DNA of 64,000 nt, taken from the NCBI RefSeq assembly GCF_022836845.1, contig NZ_JAJNNZ010000009.1:82876-146875 (forward strand), written 5' to 3'. Position numbers and translations under genes: made by a program. The notes below the pieces were generated by a model. The model made no database searches and was not told where the DNA came from. It worked only from the letters and a program-made list of their open reading frames with translations. The stretch is from Vibrio gelatinilyticus (lineage in GTDB: Bacteria; Pseudomonadota; Gammaproteobacteria; Enterobacterales; Vibrionaceae). How positions within the stretch are numbered: the stretch's first letter is position 1; each line of letters opens with the position of its first letter. Of this stretch, positions 8,902 to 17,377 are shown one piece after another.

Positions 8902-9735
8902 TTAAGCCAATGTATCCATTGGAATAAAGTCCATATCGTCGAATGTTTGGTTTTCACCTAACATTCCCCATACAAAGCTGTAGTTTTGTGTTCCGCAGCC
9001 AGAATGAATAGACCAACTAGGGGACAGAACCAGTTGCTTATCGCGTACTACAATGTGACGAGTTTCAGTCGGTTCACCCATCATATGGAAAACGGCTTGT
9101 TCTGGTTTTATGTTGAAGTACAAGTACGCTTCCATACGACGTTCATGAGTATGTGCTGGCATTGTGTTCCAAACACTACCTGGCGCTAGGTGGGTGATCC
9201 CCAAACATAACTGGCAAGTCTCAATCACGTCTGGATGCAAGTATTGGTTGATGACTCGTTGATTCGATGTTTCAAGAGATCCCAGCTCGACTACACGAGC
9301 GTCTTTTTGAGTGACAATTTTGGTTGGTAGTGTTTTATGGGCTGGTGCACTCAGTCCATACACAGTCGCATCGCCATCTTCTCGTGTGATGTTAATTTCT
9401 TTTGCGCCACGTCCGATGTAGAGAACATCGAGAGTGTTTAAATGATAAGTTTTTGCGTCAACACTTACCGTTACAGATCCCGACAAGCATGCCAGCCCGA
9501 GTTCACGACGTTCTAAAAAGAACTCTGTACCGAACGATTTGCTATTGATCCATTCTTGAAGAACTAATGGTTTGTCAGTTGGAGTGATACCTAATGCTAC
9601 AGCGCGGTCAATATGGCTGTATGCAACTTTGATCTTTGACTCTTCAAATAACTCATCAATTAGAAACTCGTTACGCAGTTGCTCTGTCGAGTATTTTTTT
9701 ACGTCGTTTGGGTTTGCGGAATACTTCGTTAACAT
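8902..9735 (-). CDS. kduI: 5-keto 4-deoxyuronate isomerase (4-deoxy-L-threo-5-hexosulose-uronate ketol-isomerase)
   Basis: A 277-residue cupin enzyme that converts 4-deoxy-L-threo-5-hexosulose uronate to 3-deoxy-D-glycero-2,5-hexodiulosonate, the substrate of KduD. The family signature is clear: FLIDELFEESKIKVAYSHID at the N-terminus, then FFLERRELGLACLSG and the metal-binding histidines in MPAHTHERRMEAYLYF and the C-terminal SIHSGCGTQNYSFVWGM. Length matches the E. coli protein. It is the first gene of the minus-strand operon and has a KdgR-like box about 150 bases upstream of its start. Confidence 0.96.
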   Translation of the reverse strand: MLTKYSANPNDVKKYSTEQLRNEFLIDELFEESKIKVAYSHIDRAVALGITPTDKPLVLQEWINSKSFGTEFFLERRELGLACLSGSVTVSVDAKTYHLNTLDVLYIGRGAKEINITREDGDATVYGLSAPAHKTLPTKIVTQKDARVVELGSLETSNQRVINQYLHPDVIETCQLCLGITHLAPGSVWNTMPAHTHERRMEAYLYFNIKPEQAVFHMMGEPTETRHIVVRDKQLVLSPSWSIHSGCGTQNYSFVWGMLGENQTFDDMDFIPMDTLA

Positions 9736-9883
9736 AACTTTCCTTAGCCGTTACTAATGTAATTAATACTACATCTTATTCTTATATGATCAAATTGCTT
9801 CACATATGAAATGTGTGTAACGGTGATCGGTGACGCTAAAATAGCTAGGTGCTAAGTAGAATGTTTGATATAAATCTCATTTA

Positions 9884-9900
9884 TTGAAACGTCATTTCAA
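9884..9900. promoter_or_regulatory. KdgR-like operator upstream of kduI
   Basis: TTGAAACGTCATTTCAA is a perfect inverted repeat, TTGAAA-N5-TTTCAA, and contains the core TGAAA-N5-TTTCA known for KdgR boxes. A close relative occurs at 12414-12430 before kduD. The two sites share flanking sequence as well (TTA before, A-run then GTTG after). Binding by the KdgR encoded at 11500-12282 is inferred. Confidence 0.65.
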
Positions 9901-10082
9901 AAAAATGGAAGTTGAATAACTATGAGAAAAGCCTTAAATGCCGTGTGAACTGGATAGCCGTTCTATCGTGGCCGTTATGAGATCTTTCGCTGATATTTCG
10001 TCCATTTTCTTTATACGGCGCCTTGCTTGTTTGTCTGCTATAAGTGATTGGCTTGGTCAACTCGAACCCTGTCCGTCACTTC

Positions 10083-10300
10083 TCAACCAACTCTGAGAAA
10101 TTGGTGTGTTTGAGCATCAGGAATGACAGTCACATACCTGTGCCTCTTGAAGATCACGAGCTCGTCCATAATAAGCTGACGTAGATTACTTCAAGGTACT
10201 GGTGGCACATCTCTATTAAGACGTTGTTTATCCACTTTTGGAATCGTATGCCAATGTACATCGATTAGGTCGGAAAATCGCTTGATAGGTAAGGGAGGGA
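10083..10300 (-). pseudogene. Remnant of an ISL3-family transposase
   Basis: A single minus-strand frame reads RFSDLIDVHWHTIPKVDKQR, one stop, then SNLRQLIMDELVIFKRHRYV and TVIPDAQTHQFLRVG before a terminal stop. This matches the middle of ISL3-type transposases, where WHTI, RQLIMDE and FKxHRYATVV are hallmark segments and the Asp of MDE is catalytic. About 70 codons of roughly 400 remain, with an internal stop, so it is inactive. No terminal repeats were identified. Confidence 0.65.
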
Positions 10301-10336
10301 GTAGCTATTCAATATAGTCGCTAGGCGATCAGTGGT

Positions 10337-10651
10337 TCGAGCGTTATATTCGAGACAAAAGGAATGGTTACGCGAAAGGATAAAAAGATCCGAACAATCC
10401 GCCGTAACACTTGCCGCCATATGCTCGATTAAAACCACTACGGGTTTAAGTTGCGCTTGAAGTGGTATGCTAAGAAGTACGGAAAGCAAGTCGTTGACTA
10501 TAACGAGCCACACACATCTTAAACTCGCTCTTGGGATGGTTCTATTGATGAAAAACTAGGTTCATCAAAGATTATCAAGGGTGATGGTTTCGCCGTTGAC
10601 CGAGACATCAACGGCGCCAGAAACATATTACTTAAATATTTAACAAGGTAG
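10337..10651 (+). pseudogene. Remnant of a TnpB-like (OrfB, IS605/IS1341) protein
   Basis: One plus-strand frame, with stops at 10430 and 10493, reads FETKGMVTRKDKKIRTIRRN, NHYGFKLRLKWYAKKYGKQV, TRSWDGSIDEKLGSSKIIKG and finally DRDINGARNILLKYLTR before TAG. The last block is the RuvC-III region of TnpB, with the conserved D-R-D-x-N-G-A-R pattern. The stop at 10493 replaces the Lys of the usual TSKTRSW motif. Only the C-terminal third is present and it is inactive. It lies opposite the ISL3 remnant. I see no gene in the rest of 9901-10787. Confidence 0.7.
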
Positions 10652-10787
10652 CTTGAACTTTAGTCATAACAGCGAACATTGCGTTCGTTGCGATTTAAAT
10701 CAAGAGTAGTCACTACAACTGCTGTTACTTGAACGAAGTAGCAACTCTCATGCCCACATTGGCACTTCGATTGTCAAACATCTCTTG

Positions 10788-11201
10788 CTAGCGGCGTGAA
10801 TTACGTCCACGAGGCGTGCGGTTTTTAAACGCTGAGGCTGCTTTCGCTTGAGATTTCAAAATAGAGTCGACAGTGAGCGGCATAGGCTCTTTCGGTTCAA
10901 GGCCATGCGGAAATGTTCGAGCTCTCGGTGGCAAGTCAAATTCCTCTGCTGAAGCACGAGGCATACGCTTAAAGCGATACAGATAAAAGTTTTCTAACTT
11001 CTCTCTTGCCCAATCCGTTTTCTTTAAGTATTTAACGCTACTTGCAATCGATGGGTTGGTGTTGAAGCAGTTAAAGCGCATGGCGGTATCAAGAATATCC
11101 CAACCATAACAGTCCACTAGCTCTTGCAGTAGTGTTTCTAGTTTAAGGCCATGCAGTGGGTTATTTTGTTGTAGTTCAATTCTTTCTTCATCTGTCATCA
11201 T
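10788..11201 (-). CDS. VF530-family DNA-binding protein (DUF2132)
   Basis: About 137 residues. The N-terminal 75 residues match the VF530 family: [41 protein letters not shown] and [17 protein letters not shown] positively charged tail ends GRNSRR. The family is small, mostly found in gamma-proteobacteria, and is thought to bind DNA; its role is not established. The start is placed at the ATG at 11201, seven bases after GAGGA, rather than at an upstream GTG. It stands alone downstream of the kdgR terminator. Confidence 0.8.
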   Translation of the reverse strand: MMTDEERIELQQNNPLHGLKLETLLQELVDCYGWDILDTAMRFNCFNTNPSIASSVKYLKKTDWAREKLENFYLYRFKRMPRASAEEFDLPPRARTFPHGLEPKEPMPLTVDSILKSQAKAASAFKNRTPRGRNSRR

Positions 11202-11427
11202 CACAAGTTCCTCGATCACTCAGTTACTGTGCCTGTTCAACAAAACTTACCACAGGCGCAATAGAGCGGGGAGTCTAGCAAAGTATCGAACGCATACCCA
11301 CATAAATCGGTCAGTGTCAGTGCTTTTAACGACCATGTCGCTCATTTTTATTTATACGGATTGCACTTAGTGACGAAATGAGCTTACATCAAGCGACCGA
11401 TAATGCTAGAAGTAGTCATACTGTTGC

Positions 11428-11452
11428 TAAAAAGGCCAGCGTTCGCCGGCCT
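11428..11452 (-). terminator. Intrinsic terminator of kdgR
   Basis: On the minus strand AGGCCGGCG-AA-CGCTGGCCT forms a nine-pair stem (one G-T pair) followed by TTTTTAG, about 50 bases after the kdgR stop. Confidence 0.75.
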
Positions 11453-11499
11453 AAATTTTATTCTTAATTGTGAATACCACACTTATCAAGAGTTAACAT

Positions 11500-12282
11500 T
11501 CATACTGGGTAATTCTTAAACCCAAGTTGCTCTGATATGTTCTTGCCAGCTTGATGTAGCAGCTTTATGTAGTGCGACTTTTTATTTTCATCGAAACGAA
11601 CGGTTGGAAAAGACACCGAAACACCAGCAATCACGTTGCCAAATCGGTCGTAAACGGGAGCTGCAATACAACGTAGTCCTGGCTCTTGTTCTTCGTTATC
11701 TTCACCAAAGTGCTGTTGCTTTACTATAGCGAGTTCTTCAAGCAATTGTTCTATGTTTGTAATTGTTTTTTTTGTACTTGGTATAAACTCAGTGCCCGTT
11801 AATTGCTTGCGAATAATGGCTTCGTCACGTTCAGCCAACAGAACTTTACCTATTGCGGTCGTGTGCAGTGGATTGCGGCGGCCAACACGAGAGTGCATTC
11901 TTAACGAATAACTCGAGTCGATCTTGTGAATATAGATAATAGAGCCTTGATCTAAGGAACCAAGATGCACCGTTTCGTTCGTTTCATCTGAGATTACGCG
12001 CATCTCTTTCTCTGCGATCGCAATCATATCCACCCACTCAAGTGACTTTGAACCGAGTTCAAATAGCTTTAGCGTCAGAGAATATTTATCTGCTTCACCT
12101 TGCTGAGACACATATCCAAGAGTTTTCATCGTTTGTAAAAAGCGGTATGTGGTGGCTTTAGACATCATAAGTCGTTGTGAAAGCTCTGAAACACCAATCT
12201 CTTTTTGATCACCAAGTGATTCTAATATGTTAAACACTTTGAGTACCGATGATACGGATTCTGGCTGAGTGGACTTCTCCAT
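11500..12282 (-). CDS. kdgR: KdgR, IclR-family repressor of uronate catabolism
   Basis: A 260-residue protein very similar over its length to enterobacterial KdgR. Matching blocks are PESVSSVLKVFNILESLG, ELSQRLMMSKATTYRFLQTM (recognition helix), KTLGYVSQ, KYSLTLKLFELGS, IHKIDSSYSLRMHSRVGRRN and GEDNEEQEPGLRCIAAPVYD. KdgR represses kdu, kdg and transporter genes and is released by 2-keto-3-deoxygluconate. It is transcribed divergently from kduD, and the 250-base gap between them holds a KdgR-like box, so autoregulation and kduD control from the same region are likely. Confidence 0.95.
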   Translation of the reverse strand: MEKSTQPESVSSVLKVFNILESLGDQKEIGVSELSQRLMMSKATTYRFLQTMKTLGYVSQQGEADKYSLTLKLFELGSKSLEWVDMIAIAEKEMRVISDETNETVHLGSLDQGSIIYIHKIDSSYSLRMHSRVGRRNPLHTTAIGKVLLAERDEAIIRKQLTGTEFIPSTKKTITNIEQLLEELAIVKQQHFGEDNEEQEPGLRCIAAPVYDRFGNVIAGVSVSFPTVRFDENKKSHYIKLLHQAGKNISEQLGFKNYPV

Positions 12283-12413
12283 CAGTGTTCCTTTTTCGTT
12301 TTTTGACTATGGGTACAAATTAACATTGATCACTATTTTCAAAAAGCCTTTTCAAAAAAATCAGAACAATCATTGATTGCAACTCACATTTCTGAACGCT
12401 GATTTATTAATTA

Positions 12414-12430
12414 TTGAAATGGCGTTTTAA
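12414..12430. promoter_or_regulatory. KdgR-like operator upstream of kduD
   Basis: TTGAAATGGCGTTTTAA is a near-palindrome related to the perfect box at 9884-9900; relative to the TGAAA-N5-TTTCA core it has one mismatch. It lies about 100 bases before the kduD start in the kdgR-kduD divergent region. Confidence 0.55.
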
Positions 12431-12530
12431 AAAAGTTGCTCAATGAGTTCATTTGGATTATTGTGCTCTAAACATAGTGAGCGGATCATACAAACCCGTC
12501 ACGAACCTAAAAATAATTGAGGATCTGAAC

Positions 12531-13292
12531 ATGATGTTAGAGTCATTTAATCTACAGGGAAAAGTGGCGATAGTTACTGGTTGTGATACTGGCCTGGGAC
12601 AAGGCATGGCAATGGGGCTGGCACAGGCCGGCTGTAAAGTGGTGGGTGTTAACCGATCAGAGCCAGCAGAAACGATTGAAATGATGAAGCAATCAGGCCA
12701 TAGCTTTTTGGATGTTCGCGCGGATTTGCTAAAGCAAGAGAATATTCCCACGATTATTGATCAGGCACTAACGGAATTCGGTCAAATCGATATTTTGGTT
12801 AATAACGCCGGAATTATTCGACGTGAAGATGCTATCGAGTTCTCTGAGGAGAATTGGGATGATGTTATGAACATCAACTCTAAAACAGTATTTTTCATGT
12901 CTCAAGCAGTTGCTAAGCAGTTTATGGCCCAAGGTTCGGGCGGAAAGATCATCAATATTGCATCTATGCTTTCTTACCAAGGAGGTATTCGAGTTCCTTC
13001 CTACACTGCATCGAAGAGTGCGGTTATGGGGATTACTCGTGCAATGGCAAATGAGTGGGCGCGCCATAATATTAATGTCAACGCGATTGCGCCGGGATAT
13101 ATGGCGACAAATAACACGCAAGCCTTACGTGAAGATGCCGTGCGCAATAAGGCTATTCTTGAGCGTATTCCAGCAGACCGCTGGGGCACTCCGAAGGATG
13201 TTGCGGGGCCGTGTGTCTTCCTGGCATCTTCTGCATCAGACTACATCAATGGCTACACAATCGCCGTTGATGGCGGCTGGTTGGCTCGTTAG
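12531..13292 (+). CDS. kduD: 2-dehydro-3-deoxy-D-gluconate 5-dehydrogenase
   Basis: A 253-residue short-chain dehydrogenase that reduces 3-deoxy-D-glycero-2,5-hexodiulosonate to 2-keto-3-deoxygluconate with NAD(P)H. The nucleotide-binding motif is TGCDTGLGQGMAMGLAQAG, followed by NNAG, the catalytic serine in NIASMLSYQGG and the YTASK catalytic Tyr/Lys pair. The start is the ATG at 12531, seven bases after AGGA and matching the length of known KduD; an open frame extends further upstream to 12453 but lacks a ribosome site. First gene of the plus-strand operon. Confidence 0.96.
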   Translation: MMLESFNLQGKVAIVTGCDTGLGQGMAMGLAQAGCKVVGVNRSEPAETIEMMKQSGHSFLDVRADLLKQENIPTIIDQALTEFGQIDILVNNAGIIRREDAIEFSEENWDDVMNINSKTVFFMSQAVAKQFMAQGSGGKIINIASMLSYQGGIRVPSYTASKSAVMGITRAMANEWARHNINVNAIAPGYMATNNTQALREDAVRNKAILERIPADRWGTPKDVAGPCVFLASSASDYINGYTIAVDGGWLAR

Positions 13293-13309
13293 TTCTAAAA
13301 AAACCTTAG

Positions 13310-13816
13310 ATGACCGATGATTTTGTTGCCCAAACCTTTGGCTTTGTTAGCTTGACTTTGGGCCTATCAACCTTTTATCAAAAAGATGACAGAAAACTTA
13401 AATGGGTGATGTTGTTGTTGAACATAAGCCACCTTATTCACTTTCTGTTATTAGGTTCGTTAACCTCGGTACTTGGGGCGCTACTGTCTGCTCTGAGGAC
13501 CGGAGCGGCCATTTATACCAAGTCGATTTGGGTTGCATGCCTATTTATTATTGCTACCTTGGTGATAGGCGCGAACTTTGCTGAAAACTGGTATCAGATG
13601 CTACCTTTAGCTGGCACTATTGTCGGTACATTTTCAATATTTTTGTTGAAAGGAATTGCACTTCGAATTGGATTTTTAATAGGTGCTGGTTGCTGGTTAG
13701 GCAACAACCTTATCATTGGTTCTATAGGTGGTTCTTTATTGGAAATGGCTGTGATTACGATGAATATTATCACGATCTATCGACTTTATCGTAATCAGTT
13801 GCCATTGAAGGTCTGA
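13310..13816 (+). CDS. ygjV: YgjV-family inner-membrane protein
   Basis: A 168-residue membrane protein with about six predicted helices, including FVSLTLGLSTFYQKDDRKLK at the N-terminus and WLGNNLIIGSIGGSLLEMAV near the end, as in the YgjV family. It starts 18 bases after kduD, with no clear ribosome site, suggesting coupling. In E. coli ygjV lies next to the uxaCA hexuronate genes (recalled), so two distant genomes place this family with uronate catabolism. The biochemical role is unknown. Confidence 0.8.
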   Translation: MTDDFVAQTFGFVSLTLGLSTFYQKDDRKLKWVMLLLNISHLIHFLLLGSLTSVLGALLSALRTGAAIYTKSIWVACLFIIATLVIGANFAENWYQMLPLAGTIVGTFSIFLLKGIALRIGFLIGAGCWLGNNLIIGSIGGSLLEMAVITMNIITIYRLYRNQLPLKV

Positions 13817-13941
13817 GCGTGCAGTGCGAAGCCGTCTTTGGACATGAATGGCATTCCATTTGGAACCAAAATAAAACAATAAGCGGTTAGGCAACCCCTT
13901 TTAAACAATTTAGATTAAGCAGCAAGGCTGTAGGAGAAAAC

Positions 13942-14580
13942 ATGAAAATTGCATTAATGATGGAAAATAGCCAGGCAGGCAAAAACGCAATGGTCGCGGA
14001 ACAGTTGGATAACGTCGCTGGTGGTTTGGGTCATGATGTTTTCAATTTAGGTATGACTGATGAGAACGATCATCATCTGACTTATATCCATCTAGGTATA
14101 ATGGCGAGCATTTTGCTGAATTCGAAAGCCGTAGACTTTGTTGTGACGGGCTGTGGGACAGGCCAGGGGGCATTGATGTCTTTGAATTTACACCCTGGTG
14201 TCGTTTGTGGATATTGCTTAGAGCCATCAGACGCTTTTCTATTTAATCAGATCAACAACGGTAATGCTTTATCACTTGCTTTTGCTAAAGGTTTCGGCTG
14301 GGCAGGAGAGCTGAACGTTCGCTACATGTTTGAGAAAGCATTTAGTGGTGAGCGCGGTCAGGGCTACCCGCTAGAGCGCGCTGAGCCTCAACAGCGCAAC
14401 GCTGCCCTTCTAAACGAAGTGAAAGCGGCCGTAGTGAAAGATAACTATGTGGATTCACTACGAGCAATCGACCAGGAGTTGGTGAAAGTTGCTGTGGGTA
14501 GCTCACGCTTTCAGAAATGTTTCTTTGACTATTGCCAGGTTAGCGAAATTGAAGAGTACGTTCGCTCAATTCTAGCGTAA
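13942..14580 (+). CDS. RpiB/LacA/LacB-family sugar-phosphate isomerase-like protein
   Basis: A 212-residue protein. The N-terminal 150 residues follow the RpiB/LacAB fold: KIALMMENSQAGKNAMV, the DNDHHLTYIHLG-like stretch, the cysteine loop DFVVTGCGTGQGALM and GVVCGYCLEPSDAFLF. The C-terminal ~60 residues are an extension beyond RpiB length. It is preceded by GTAGGAG and sits between ygjV and kdgK. KDG breakdown needs no such isomerase, so its substrate is open: possibly an alternative uronate tautomer or anomer. Proteins of this type recur in uronate loci (recalled). Confidence 0.8.
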   Translation: MKIALMMENSQAGKNAMVAEQLDNVAGGLGHDVFNLGMTDENDHHLTYIHLGIMASILLNSKAVDFVVTGCGTGQGALMSLNLHPGVVCGYCLEPSDAFLFNQINNGNALSLAFAKGFGWAGELNVRYMFEKAFSGERGQGYPLERAEPQQRNAALLNEVKAAVVKDNYVDSLRAIDQELVKVAVGSSRFQKCFFDYCQVSEIEEYVRSILA

Positions 14581-14647
14581 GTCTCGAAGCTTAGTTGTAT
14601 GAAAAGCCAGCCATTGGCTGAGCTTTTCATTCCAAACAGTTGGAGAA

Positions 14648-15580
14648 ATGATGATAGAGAAAACTAAGATTGCCATCATTGGTGAGTGCATGGTGGAGCT
14701 GCGCAGGAGCAATGGTATCTTAAATCAGAGCTACGGTGGAGACACGTTGAACACTGCAGTGTACCTATCGAGGCTAACGCATGAGCATAACATTGAAGTC
14801 GCTTATGTAACGGGGTTAGGTCAAGATCCGTTTAGCAAAGAGATGATTGAAGGCTGGCGTCAGGAAAACATCAATACAGATTTGGTTCACATAGACGATA
14901 CTAAGATGCCGGGGCTCTATTCGATAGAAACGGCAGAAGATGGCGAACGCAGTTTCTTCTATTGGCGTAATGACTCTGCCGCCAAATATTGGCTACGACA
15001 TCTTACGATGAAAGAGTTAATTGCCCAGTTAAGCGACCATCAATGGATCTATCTTAGTGGCATCAGTTTGGCCATTTTGCCGCAAGATTGTTTGGATAAA
15101 CTCATCGAAGCTTTATACGTTGTTCGTAAAAAAGGATGCTTCATAGCTTTCGATAACAATTACCGCCCTGCCTTGTGGGCGACAACAGCGCTAGCGCAAA
15201 CTACCTATCGGCGCATTCTGGAAATTACGGATCTGGCTTTTCTCACATTTGACGACGAAATGGTGTTGTGGGGAGATACGAAAGAACAGCAGGCAATCGA
15301 AAGAGCACAAGGCTTGGGGGTTAACGAGATTGTGGTGAAACGTGGTGCGGAACCGTGTTTTGTGGTCTCGAACAACGAGGTGGACGCTGTCGCTGCAAAT
15401 CACGTTGAGCGGGTGGTTGATACAACCGCTGCAGGCGACTCATTTAGCGCGGGTTATCTTGCTAAGCGACTTCTTAATGGTGATAACATTGCGGCTGCAG
15501 AAGCGGGCCACACTGTTGCAGGAACAGTTATTCAATACTCTGGCGCCATCATTGATAATGATGTGATGCCAAGCATTTAA
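14648..15580 (+). CDS. kdgK: 2-keto-3-deoxygluconate kinase
   Basis: A 310-residue PfkB-family kinase that phosphorylates KDG to KDPG with ATP. The N-terminal region IAIIGECMVELRR and YGGDTLNTAVYLSRL match KdgK; the PfkB signature with the catalytic Asp is DTTAAGDSFSAGYLAKRLL near residues 260-280. Length is normal. It lies 67 bases after the isomerase-like gene and 9 bases before eda. The start may be either of two adjacent ATGs at 14648 and 14651. Confidence 0.95.
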   Translation: MMIEKTKIAIIGECMVELRRSNGILNQSYGGDTLNTAVYLSRLTHEHNIEVAYVTGLGQDPFSKEMIEGWRQENINTDLVHIDDTKMPGLYSIETAEDGERSFFYWRNDSAAKYWLRHLTMKELIAQLSDHQWIYLSGISLAILPQDCLDKLIEALYVVRKKGCFIAFDNNYRPALWATTALAQTTYRRILEITDLAFLTFDDEMVLWGDTKEQQAIERAQGLGVNEIVVKRGAEPCFVVSNNEVDAVAANHVERVVDTTAAGDSFSAGYLAKRLLNGDNIAAAEAGHTVAGTVIQYSGAIIDNDVMPSI

Positions 15581-15589
15581 GGAAGGAAA

Positions 15590-16213
15590 ATGAGTACATT
15601 AGAACAGCGTTTGGCTGAGATTAAAGTGGTTCCGGTGATTGCAATTAAGGATGCCTCTAAAGCTCCCAAATTAGCACAGGTACTGATAGAAAACGGTTTG
15701 CCTTGTGCAGAAATTACTTTTCGAACGGAGCAGGCGGCGGATGCGATAAAAGCGATGCGTGCCGCATACCCAGAGATGCTGATCGGCTCGGGAACAGTTC
15801 TGACGAAAGAGCAAGTGGATCAGTCTATAGAAGCGGGTGTTGATTTTGTTGTGAGCCCAGGCTTTAACCCAACGACGGTTAGATATTGCCAAGAGAAGAA
15901 TGTTGTCATTGTTCCTGGTGTAAATAACCCAAGTCTGGTCGAGCAAGCAATGGAGATGGGTTTAAAAACGTTAAAGTTCTTCCCAGCTGAACCATCTGGT
16001 GGCGTTTCGATGCTAAAAGCACTAACAGCTGTTTATCCGGTTCAGTTTATGCCAACAGGGGGCGTTAGTCCTAAAAACGTCAAAGACTATCTGTCGATAC
16101 CAAGCGTTGTCGCGTGTGGCGGTACCTGGATGGTTCCAAATGATCTTATCGACAATGAGAAGTGGGATGAGTTAGCTAAGCTGGTCAAACAGGTCGCTAG
16201 CATTATCGATTGA
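15590..16213 (+). CDS. eda: KDPG/KHG aldolase
   Basis: A 207-residue class-I aldolase that splits KDPG into pyruvate and glyceraldehyde-3-phosphate, finishing the uronate route. The Schiff-base lysine is in TLKFFPAEPSGG; the catalytic Glu is in CAEITFRTE, and GSGTVLTKEQ and MPTGGVSPKNVKDYL are also characteristic. It begins nine bases after kdgK with AAGGA upstream, and a good terminator follows, so it closes the operon. Confidence 0.95.
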   Translation: MSTLEQRLAEIKVVPVIAIKDASKAPKLAQVLIENGLPCAEITFRTEQAADAIKAMRAAYPEMLIGSGTVLTKEQVDQSIEAGVDFVVSPGFNPTTVRYCQEKNVVIVPGVNNPSLVEQAMEMGLKTLKFFPAEPSGGVSMLKALTAVYPVQFMPTGGVSPKNVKDYLSIPSVVACGGTWMVPNDLIDNEKWDELAKLVKQVASIID

Positions 16214-16236
16214 TGCCGAGCTTATCGTTTAATCAC

Positions 16237-16266
16237 AGGCTGGAGAGGAATCTTCAGCCTTTTTAA
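16237..16266 (+). terminator. Intrinsic terminator after eda
   Basis: AGGCTGGAGA pairs with TCTTCAGCCT (one G-T pair) around a short loop, followed by TTTTT, 24 bases after the eda stop. Confidence 0.8.
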
Positions 16267-16331
16267 TTTGAATCATTAAACTTAGCGGCCATCGACTATG
16301 CTTAACAAACGGTTACGCATAGGGATGAATG

Positions 16332-16844
16332 ATGAAAAAGACATTAATAGCCGTGATTGCACTGAGCGCGCTAGCGGCATGTCAGTCAAACAATACAGCT
16401 CAGACCACGCACCCATCGTCAGAGACAAATTCAAGTGACAACTCAGCACTCATGTCTGCGGCATTAACCACCGCGATGAATGTCTATTCCGCCCAAAGTG
16501 GCATGAGTAGTGAAACGGCCGTGGTGAGTGCAATTGAAGACAAATTATCTTTAACGCCGGAACAAGCGATTGGCGGGGTAGGCGCTTTAATGTCGGTGGC
16601 TCAAAATACATTGGGTAGTGAAGCTACAAATGAGCTAGCGACACTGATACCGGGTGCACAGGCGTTGGAATCAAGTGGCTTATCTTCGTTGCTAACCAAT
16701 ATGGGGGCAGTAGACAGTGCCTTTTCCGCACTTGGTATCGACCCAGCGTTGGCCTCTCAATTTTCCCCTTTAATTATCGAAGTACTCAAAACCCAAGGCG
16801 CATCGACGTCATTGATCAGCGGCTTAACATCTACGTGGAATTAA
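16332..16844 (+). CDS. DUF2780 (VcgC/VcgE-like) lipoprotein
   Basis: About 170 residues with a lipoprotein signal: a lysine start, hydrophobic core and lipobox LSALAAC, so it is likely anchored in a membrane through the cysteine near residue 17. The mature part is Ser/Ala-rich and has the DUF2780 pattern SLTPEQAIGGVGALMSVAQN and a C-terminal FSPLIIEVLKTQG. The function is not known. The second of two adjacent ATGs fits the AGGG seven bases upstream best. Single gene with its own promoter. Confidence 0.8.
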   Translation: MKKTLIAVIALSALAACQSNNTAQTTHPSSETNSSDNSALMSAALTTAMNVYSAQSGMSSETAVVSAIEDKLSLTPEQAIGGVGALMSVAQNTLGSEATNELATLIPGAQALESSGLSSLLTNMGAVDSAFSALGIDPALASQFSPLIIEVLKTQGASTSLISGLTSTWN

Positions 16845-16887
16845 ATGGTGCTATCAAGCCAAATCTAATTCCCATTATTAACCGTTA

Positions 16888-16920
16888 CTTCGGCCACTTA
16901 AATAAACTAAGTGATCGAAG
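16888..16920 (+). terminator. Hairpin downstream of the DUF2780 gene
   Basis: CTTCG-GC-CACTTA at 16888-16900 pairs with TAAGTG-AT-CGAAG at 16908-16920 with one internal mismatch; TTTGCGAG follows, so it is a weak terminator at best. The rest of 16921-17377 is A+T-rich and should hold the promoter for the peptidase gene; I see no other gene there. Confidence 0.4.
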
Positions 16921-17377
16921 TTTGCGAGTTTGACTTAACATGATGACTCGTTAGGTGTTATCAGAACTTTTCTTTTTGCGCAAGACGTTAACTATAATCT
17001 GGCGATCGCTTCAGAATTCATAGTCGTTAGTGTCCGTTTAGCTCAATGATTGATATAAGAGAATCTACCCAACTTTCCCTGTTTGATACGACAATGAGTG
17101 GCGTATTTGTTCTACATCAGAATCAAAAAAAACAAGCTTTATCTTAGGTTTTTCCCATTTTATCGTAGAGAAATTACACATTCTCGCTACCTCAGTGGAT
17201 GTTCGAATTTTGTTACGGCAGATAATCTAAATTATTAAATTATCAATCGATATTTTTCTTTTATTCCGCAGCGCTTCACATCCTGACACTGGCTAACTCT
17301 ACCCATACTGGTCAATGATTTACTGATTGCGTAAAGTTGCTATAAAGCTTTAAGAACATGGTTATTCTAGCACTCAA

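Noticed and set aside
9781..9850. CRP site upstream of kduI
   Set aside because: TCACA and TGTGT half-sites occur but their spacing does not fit the 6-base spacer of a CRP site.
10265..10513. 82-codon minus-strand frame
   Set aside because: It lies opposite the TnpB remnant, which explains the sequence better.
12453..12530. Longer KduD with 26 extra residues
   Set aside because: Known KduD proteins start at the later ATG, which has its own ribosome site.
5211..16213. Alginate catabolic cluster
   Set aside because: No alginate lyase or DEH reductase is present; KduI and KduD point to pectin- or glycosaminoglycan-type unsaturated uronates.
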